From Roseateles_B sp041912595 (GTDB taxonomy: Bacteria > Pseudomonadota > Gammaproteobacteria > Burkholderiales > Burkholderiaceae_C), in assembly GCA_041912595.1 (NCBI GenBank), contig JAYRMR010000025.1:7179-71178 (forward strand): a DNA stretch of 64,000 nucleotides, in the 5' to 3' direction. The notes below the pieces were generated by a model, which saw nothing but the letters and a program-made list of their open reading frames with translations, did not search any database and had not been told where the DNA came from. A program made the translations under genes and the position numbers. Position 1 is the first letter of the stretch, and each line of letters begins with the position of its first letter. This document shows positions 59,530-64,000 of this stretch, one piece after another.

Positions 59530-59586
59530 GCCCCCGGGGCTCGCGCCCTGCCCCCTCCCACGATCCATGCGCCCGGAGTTTCACGC

Positions 59587-62184
59587 ATGAGCGATCTGCC
59601 CGTCCTGGGCGTGGCTGAGCTGCGCCAGCACTTCAAGTCCGGCAAGGCCAGCCTGCTGGACGCCTTCCGCGCCGCGGCGCCCACGGTGGCCGCCGCGAGC
59701 CGGCTGATGCGGCAGCTGGCCGGTCACGTGGACCGCACGCTCGCCATGCTGTGGTCGCAGGCCGGGCTGCCGCCGGGCGCCGCCCTGCTGGCCGTGGGCG
59801 GCTATGGCCGGGGCGAGCTCTTCCCCTACTCCGACATCGACGTCCTGTTGCTCCTGCCCGAGGGGCTGGACGCCTACCAGCCCGGACCGCTCAAGAGCGC
59901 CATCGAGGGCTTCATCACCGCCTGCTGGGACGTGGGCCTGGAGATCGGCTCCTCGGTGCGGACGCTGGAGGAATGCGTCAGCGAGGCCGCCGGCGACATC
60001 ACCATCCAGACCTCCCTGCTGGAGGCCCGCTGCCTGGCCGGCGAGCGTGCGCTGTTCAAGCGCTTCGAGCAACGCATCCTGCAGGCGCTCGACCCGCGCG
60101 CCTTCCTGCGCGCCAAGCAGCTGGAGGCCCGCCAGCGCCACACCAAGTACGACGACACACCCTACGCGCTCGAGCCCAACTGCAAGGAGAGCCCGGGCGG
60201 CCTGCGGGACCTGCAGGTGCTGATCTGGGTGGCCCGCGCCGCCGGCCTGGGCAAGACCTGGCCCCAGCTGGCCGCCAAGGGCCTGATCACGTCCTTCGAG
60301 AGCCGCCAGCTGCAGCGCAACGAGGGCGTGCTGAAGCTGATCCGCGCCCGGCTGCATGTGGTGGCCGGCCGGCGCGAGGACCGCCTCGTCTTCGACCTGC
60401 AGACGGCCGTGGCCCAGAGCTTCGGCTATGAGGGCAGCAAGGGCCAGCGCGCCTCCGAGGTGCTGATGCGCCGCTACTACTGGGCGGCCAAGGCGGTGAC
60501 GCAGCTGCACCAGATCCTGATGCTGAACCTGGAGGAGCGCATCAACGGCTCGCAGGACGCCGCGATGCACCCCATCAACGAGCGCTTCCTGGACCGCGGC
60601 GGCATGCTCGAGGTCGCCAGCGACGACCTCTACCAGCGCGAGCCCCACGCCATCCTGGAGACCTTCCTCGTCTACCAGCAGGCACCCGGCATCAAGGGTT
60701 TGTCGGCCCGCACGCTGCGCGCGCTCTACAACGCCCGTGGCCTGATGGACGCCAAGTTCCGCAGCGACCCCGTCAACCGCCAGACCTTCCTGCGCATCGT
60801 GCAGGAGGGCAAGGGCCAGACCCACGCGTTCCGGCTGATGAACCAGACGTCGGTGCTGGGGCGCTACCTGTGGGTCTTCCGGGCCATCGTGGGCCAGATG
60901 CAGCACGACCTGTTCCACGTCTACACGGTGGACCAGCACATCCTCATGGTGCTGCGCAACGTGCGCCGCTTCTTCATTCCCGAGCACGCCCACGAGTACC
61001 CCTTCTGCTCGCAGCTGGCGGCGCAGTTCGAGCGGCCCTACGTGCTCTACATCGCCGCCCTCTTCCACGACGTGGCCAAGGGCCGCGGCGGGGACCACAG
61101 CGAGCTCGGCGGCGAGGAAGTCCGCCGCTTCTGCCGCGCCCACAAGCTGCCCAAGGCGGACGCCGCGCTGGTGGAGTTCCTCGTCAGGCACCACCTGACC
61201 CTCTCCCGCGTGGCGCAGAAGGAGGATCTCTCCGACCCCGAGGTCGTCGAGTCCTTCGCGAAGCTGGTCGGGAACGAGCGCACGCTCACGGCGCTGTACC
61301 TGCTCACCGTGGCCGACATCCGCGGCACCAGCCCCAAGGTCTGGAACGCCTGGAAGGGCAAGCTGCTGGAGGACTGCTACCGCCTCACCCTGCGGCGCCT
61401 GGGCGGCGCGCAGATCAACCGCGAAGCCGAGATCGAGGCCCGCAAGCAGGAGGCCAGGCAAGACCTGGCCCTGCACGCCCAGCTGCCCGGCACCGAGGAA
61501 CCCTTGTGGAAGACGCTGGACGTCAGCTACTTCGCGCGCCAGGAGGCCGGCGAGCTCGCCTGGCACGCCCGCGCGCTGTGGCGTTTCGTGCAGACGGACG
61601 TGCCCGTGGTCCGTGCCCGCCCCTCGCCCGTGGGCGAAGGCCTGCAGGTGCTGGTCTACTCCCCGGACCGCGCCGACCTCTTCGCCCGCATCTGCGGCTA
61701 CTTCGACGGCGCCGGCTTCAACATCCTCGACGCCAAGGTCCACACCACGCGCAGCGGCTATGCGCTGGACACCTTCCAGGTCATCGCGCCGGACCTGGAC
61801 ATGCACCACCGCGATCTCGTCTCCCTCGTCGAGACGCGCCTGCTGGCCGCGCTGATGGCCGAGGGCCCGCTGCCCGAGCCGCGCCGCGGCCGCCTCTCCC
61901 GGCGCGTCAAGAGCTTCCCCTACACGCCGCGCATCTCGCTGCGACCCGACGAGCGCGCCCAGCGCTGGCTGCTGTCCATCAGCACCAGCGACCGCGCCGG
62001 CCTGCTCTACGCCATCGCCCGCGTGCTGGCGCGCCACCACATCAATCTGCAGCTCGCCAAGATCTCGACCCTGGGCGAGCGTGTGGAAGACACCTTCCTC
62101 ATCGACGGCCCGGCGCTGCAGCAGAACAAGCTGCAGCTGCAGATCGAGGGCGAGCTGCTGGACGCGATTTCGCTGGCGGCCTGA
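59587..62184 (+). CDS. glnD: Protein-PII uridylyltransferase/uridylyl-removing enzyme
   Basis: An 865-residue four-part nitrogen sensor. The nucleotidyltransferase motif GGYGRGELFPYSDIDVLLL begins near residue 71, the HD uridylyl-removing domain with ALFHDVAKGRGGDHSELG lies near 490, and two ACT glutamine-sensing domains begin near 684 (LQVLVYSPDRADLFARICGY) and 794 (LLSISTSDRAGLLYAIARVL). It uridylylates PII proteins when glutamine is low and reverses this when it is high. Full length, all catalytic motifs intact. Confidence 0.96.
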   Translation: MSDLPVLGVAELRQHFKSGKASLLDAFRAAAPTVAAASRLMRQLAGHVDRTLAMLWSQAGLPPGAALLAVGGYGRGELFPYSDIDVLLLLPEGLDAYQPGPLKSAIEGFITACWDVGLEIGSSVRTLEECVSEAAGDITIQTSLLEARCLAGERALFKRFEQRILQALDPRAFLRAKQLEARQRHTKYDDTPYALEPNCKESPGGLRDLQVLIWVARAAGLGKTWPQLAAKGLITSFESRQLQRNEGVLKLIRARLHVVAGRREDRLVFDLQTAVAQSFGYEGSKGQRASEVLMRRYYWAAKAVTQLHQILMLNLEERINGSQDAAMHPINERFLDRGGMLEVASDDLYQREPHAILETFLVYQQAPGIKGLSARTLRALYNARGLMDAKFRSDPVNRQTFLRIVQEGKGQTHAFRLMNQTSVLGRYLWVFRAIVGQMQHDLFHVYTVDQHILMVLRNVRRFFIPEHAHEYPFCSQLAAQFERPYVLYIAALFHDVAKGRGGDHSELGGEEVRRFCRAHKLPKADAALVEFLVRHHLTLSRVAQKEDLSDPEVVESFAKLVGNERTLTALYLLTVADIRGTSPKVWNAWKGKLLEDCYRLTLRRLGGAQINREAEIEARKQEARQDLALHAQLPGTEEPLWKTLDVSYFARQEAGELAWHARALWRFVQTDVPVVRARPSPVGEGLQVLVYSPDRADLFARICGYFDGAGFNILDAKVHTTRSGYALDTFQVIAPDLDMHHRDLVSLVETRLLAALMAEGPLPEPRRGRLSRRVKSFPYTPRISLRPDERAQRWLLSISTSDRAGLLYAIARVLARHHINLQLAKISTLGERVEDTFLIDGPALQQNKLQLQIEGELLDAISLAA

Positions 62185-62225
62185 GGCGCCGCCCCAGGCC
62201 TCGCCGGCTCGCTTATGCTCGCCCC

Positions 62226-62711
62226 ATGCAGCCCGACACCGCCCCCGCCCAGATCCATCCGCTGTCCGACGTGCAGAGCCCGCACATCGGCCCCGGCACG
62301 CGCGTCTGGCAGTTCTGCGTGATCCTCCCCGGCGCGCGCATCGGCGCGGACTGCAACATCAACGCCCAGGTGCTGATCGAGAACGACGTCGTCCTCGGGG
62401 ACCGGGTGACGGTCAAGAGCGGCGTGCAGCTGTGGGACGGCCTGCGCATCGCCGACGACGTGTTCATCGGCCCCAACGCCACCTTCACCAACGACCGCGC
62501 GCCGCGCTCCAAGCAATACCCCGCGGCCTTCCAGACGACGCGCATCGAGCGCGGCGCCTCCATTGGCGCCAATGCCACGATCCTCGGCGGCGTGACCATC
62601 GGCGAAGGCGCGCTGATCGGCGCGGGCAGCGTGGTGACGCGCGACGTACCCGCGGGCGAGCTGTGGGTCGGCAACCCGGCCCGCTCCCGCGGCCCGGCAC
62701 CCACGCGCTGA
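62226..62711 (+). CDS. Left-handed beta-helix acyltransferase, FdtC/WlbB-like
   Basis: A 161-residue hexapeptide-repeat acyltransferase. Repeats such as IGPGTRVWQFCVILPGARIG, IGADCNINAQVLIEN and IGANATILGGVTIGEGALIG occur through residues 20-145, with the conserved NDRAPRSKQYPAAF loop typical of enzymes that acetylate the amino group of dTDP-3-amino-3,6-dideoxyhexoses or UDP-amino sugars. It converges with the aminotransferase gene (9-base gap), its likely pathway partner. Confidence 0.88.
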   Translation: MQPDTAPAQIHPLSDVQSPHIGPGTRVWQFCVILPGARIGADCNINAQVLIENDVVLGDRVTVKSGVQLWDGLRIADDVFIGPNATFTNDRAPRSKQYPAAFQTTRIERGASIGANATILGGVTIGEGALIGAGSVVTRDVPAGELWVGNPARSRGPAPTR

Positions 62712-62719
62712 CCCGGCGC

Positions 62720-63826
62720 TCAGGCGCAGCGGCGAACGGCCTGGATGAGCTGGTCGATCTGCGACTCGCTCATGCCCGGCCACAGCGGCAGGCTCAGCAC
62801 CTGCTTGTGCATGGCCTCGGCAATGGGGAAGTCGCCCGCGCGATAGCCCAGCTCGGCATAGGCCGGCTGCAGATGCGGCGGCACCGGGTAGTGGATCAGC
62901 GTGCCGATGCCATGCTCGGCCAGCCCCGCCTGCAGGCGGTCCCGCGCCTCATGGCGAACCACGAACAGATGCCAGGCCGACTCCAGCCCCACGGGCACGA
63001 CGGGAAGCTGCAGCGGCACGCCCGCCAGGCCCTCCAGCAGGCAGCGCGCAAGCCGCCGGCGCTCGCGGGTCGAGGCCTCCAGCTGCGGCAGCTTGGCGGC
63101 CAGCACGGCGGCCTGGATCTCGTCGAGGCGCGAATTCACGCCCTTGCATTCGTTGTGGTACTTGCGGCGTGAGCCGTAGTTGCGCAGCACGCGCACCTGC
63201 TCGTCCACCGTGGTCAGGTCGGTGGTGACGCCGCCGCCATCGCCCATGGCGCCGAGGTTCTTGCCCGGGTAGAAGCTCCAGGCGGACACATCCGCCAGGC
63301 TGCCCACCGGCCGCCCGTGGTAGTGCGCGGCATGGGCCTGCGCGCAGTCGTCCAGCACCTTGAGCCCGTTGCGCCGGGCGATGTCCATGATCGGGTCCAT
63401 GTCCGCCGGCAGGCCGTAAAGGTGCACCGGGAGGATCACCCGGGTGCGCGGCGTGATGGCGGCCTCGACACGCGCGGGGTCGAGGTTGAAGGTGAGCGGG
63501 TCCGGCTCCACGGGCACCGGCGTCGCACCGCACTGGCTCACGGCCAGCCAGGTGGCGATGTAGGTGTTGGACGGCACGATGACCTCATCGCCCTCCTCCA
63601 CGCCCAGCGCCCGCAGCGCAAGCGTCAGCGCATCGAGCCCGTTGGCCACGCCCGCGCAATGCACGGCGCCGACGGACTGGGCATACGCCTCCTCGAAGGC
63701 GACCAGCTCCTGCCCGAGCAGGAACCAGCCGCTGCGGGCCACGCGCAGCAGGGCGGCGTCGATGGCCGCCTGGCTGGCCGCGTAGGCCGGCTGCAGGTTG
63801 AGAAAGGGCAGGCTGGATTCAGCCAT
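62720..63826 (-). CDS. DegT/DnrJ/EryC1/StrS sugar aminotransferase, FdtB-like
   Basis: A 368-residue PLP aminotransferase. The start IPFLNLQ-like LPFLNLQPAYAAS, the ligand DDCAQAHAAHYHGRPVG (PLP-ring Asp), and the Schiff-base Lys in SFYPGKNLGAMGDGG are family marks. With the ketoisomerase gene upstream, it probably aminates dTDP-3-keto-6-deoxyhexose at C3 (FdtB/QdtB type). ATG at 63826 has AAGGAG 8 bases upstream. It is 40 bases downstream of the ketoisomerase gene. Confidence 0.9.
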   Translation of the reverse strand: MAESSLPFLNLQPAYAASQAAIDAALLRVARSGWFLLGQELVAFEEAYAQSVGAVHCAGVANGLDALTLALRALGVEEGDEVIVPSNTYIATWLAVSQCGATPVPVEPDPLTFNLDPARVEAAITPRTRVILPVHLYGLPADMDPIMDIARRNGLKVLDDCAQAHAAHYHGRPVGSLADVSAWSFYPGKNLGAMGDGGGVTTDLTTVDEQVRVLRNYGSRRKYHNECKGVNSRLDEIQAAVLAAKLPQLEASTRERRRLARCLLEGLAGVPLQLPVVPVGLESAWHLFVVRHEARDRLQAGLAEHGIGTLIHYPVPPHLQPAYAELGYRAGDFPIAEAMHKQVLSLPLWPGMSESQIDQLIQAVRRCA

Positions 63827-63866
63827 CTCGCGTACTCCTTGCCGTGTCGGCCGTCGTGCGGGCGGT

Positions 63867-64000
63867 TCAGCGCCCGGGCAGGCCCCGGGCGGCGAGGAAG
63901 TCCTCGTACTTGCGAATGTAGTCATCCGCGGCATAGGTGTCCGACGCCAGCACCAGCAAAACGGCGTCCGGCGAGAACTGGTACTGGATTCCCCAGACCA
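63867..64000 (-). CDS. dTDP-4-keto-6-deoxyglucose 3,4-ketoisomerase, C-terminal 43 residues (partial)
   Basis: Only the C-terminal end is in the window; the gene enters from beyond 64000. The visible residues include VWGIQYQFSPDAVLLVLASD and DDYIRKYEDFL, the typical ending of the FdtA/WxcM/QdtA cupin isomerases. This enzyme makes the 3-keto sugar used by the adjacent aminotransferase. The tiny span limits certainty but the ending is distinctive. Confidence 0.78.
   Translation of the reverse strand, partial: VWGIQYQFSPDAVLLVLASDTYAADDYIRKYEDFLAARGLPGR

Overview
The window is about 68% GC, densely coded, and reads as ordinary chromosome of a betaproteobacterium of the order Burkholderiales (the Rubrivivax/Leptothrix/Roseateles side of the order is a reasonable guess). 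The tmRNA tag (ANDEKFALAA), RegB/RegA, the UbiG-Gph pair, the Pcm-rhodanese-TolC block and the exosortase A-associated genes all fit that placement. No phage, transposase, integrase or CRISPR array was found.

Layout. 1-2.7 kb: 5' part of an Orn/Lys/Arg decarboxylase, an NfeD/SPFH membrane pair and tRNA-Ser(GGA). 2.8-4.8 kb: a diguanylate cyclase. 5-15.4 kb: the most distinctive part, an exosortase A (PEP-CTERM)-associated block. A leftward AMP-ligase/PLP-decarboxylase pair faces a rightward operon of acyl carrier protein, two alpha/beta hydrolases, an alpha/alpha-toroid protein, an AAC(3)-fold acetyltransferase, a polysaccharide flippase and an asparagine-synthetase-like protein without the glutaminase cysteine. 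15.5-19.3 kb: branched-chain 2-oxo acid dehydrogenase (E1 alpha, E1 beta, E2). 19.5-23.4 kb: CpdB and a DUF885 protein. 23.6-28.4 kb: a MacAB-type efflux set with its outer-membrane lipoprotein. 28.6-35.6 kb: a bo-type quinol oxidase operon (cyoABCD) continuing into SURF1 and the RegB/RegA redox two-component pair. 35.6-39.1 kb: MFS and LysE transporters, a GST and an orphan ABC-like ATPase. 39.4-40.6 kb: a PEP-CTERM protein with a possible sigma-54 promoter.

40.4-43.2 kb: a small gene, a lipoprotein and a HipBA toxin-antitoxin pair with three operators exactly 50 bp apart. 43.3-47.6 kb: tmRNA, gph, ubiG, and a stand-alone acetolactate synthase divergent from an Lrp-type regulator with a palindrome in the shared promoter. 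47.7-49.8 kb: a basic secreted protein, a 2OG-Fe(II) oxygenase and YaaA. 49.9-57.7 kb: a full RND efflux kit (TetR, adaptor, pump, then Pcm, rhodanese and TolC). 57.8-62.2 kb: uppP, map, glnD. 62.2-64 kb: the acyltransferase, aminotransferase and (partial) ketoisomerase expected for a dTDP-3-acylamino-3,6-dideoxyhexose.

How it fits together. Several blocks serve the envelope: the exosortase-associated acyl/amine chemistry, the flippase, the PEP-CTERM protein, the amino-sugar genes and UppP all point to an exported, modified polysaccharide with sorted surface proteins. The exosortase itself and the glycosyltransferases are not in the window. All function calls rest on reading motifs by eye; no database search was run.
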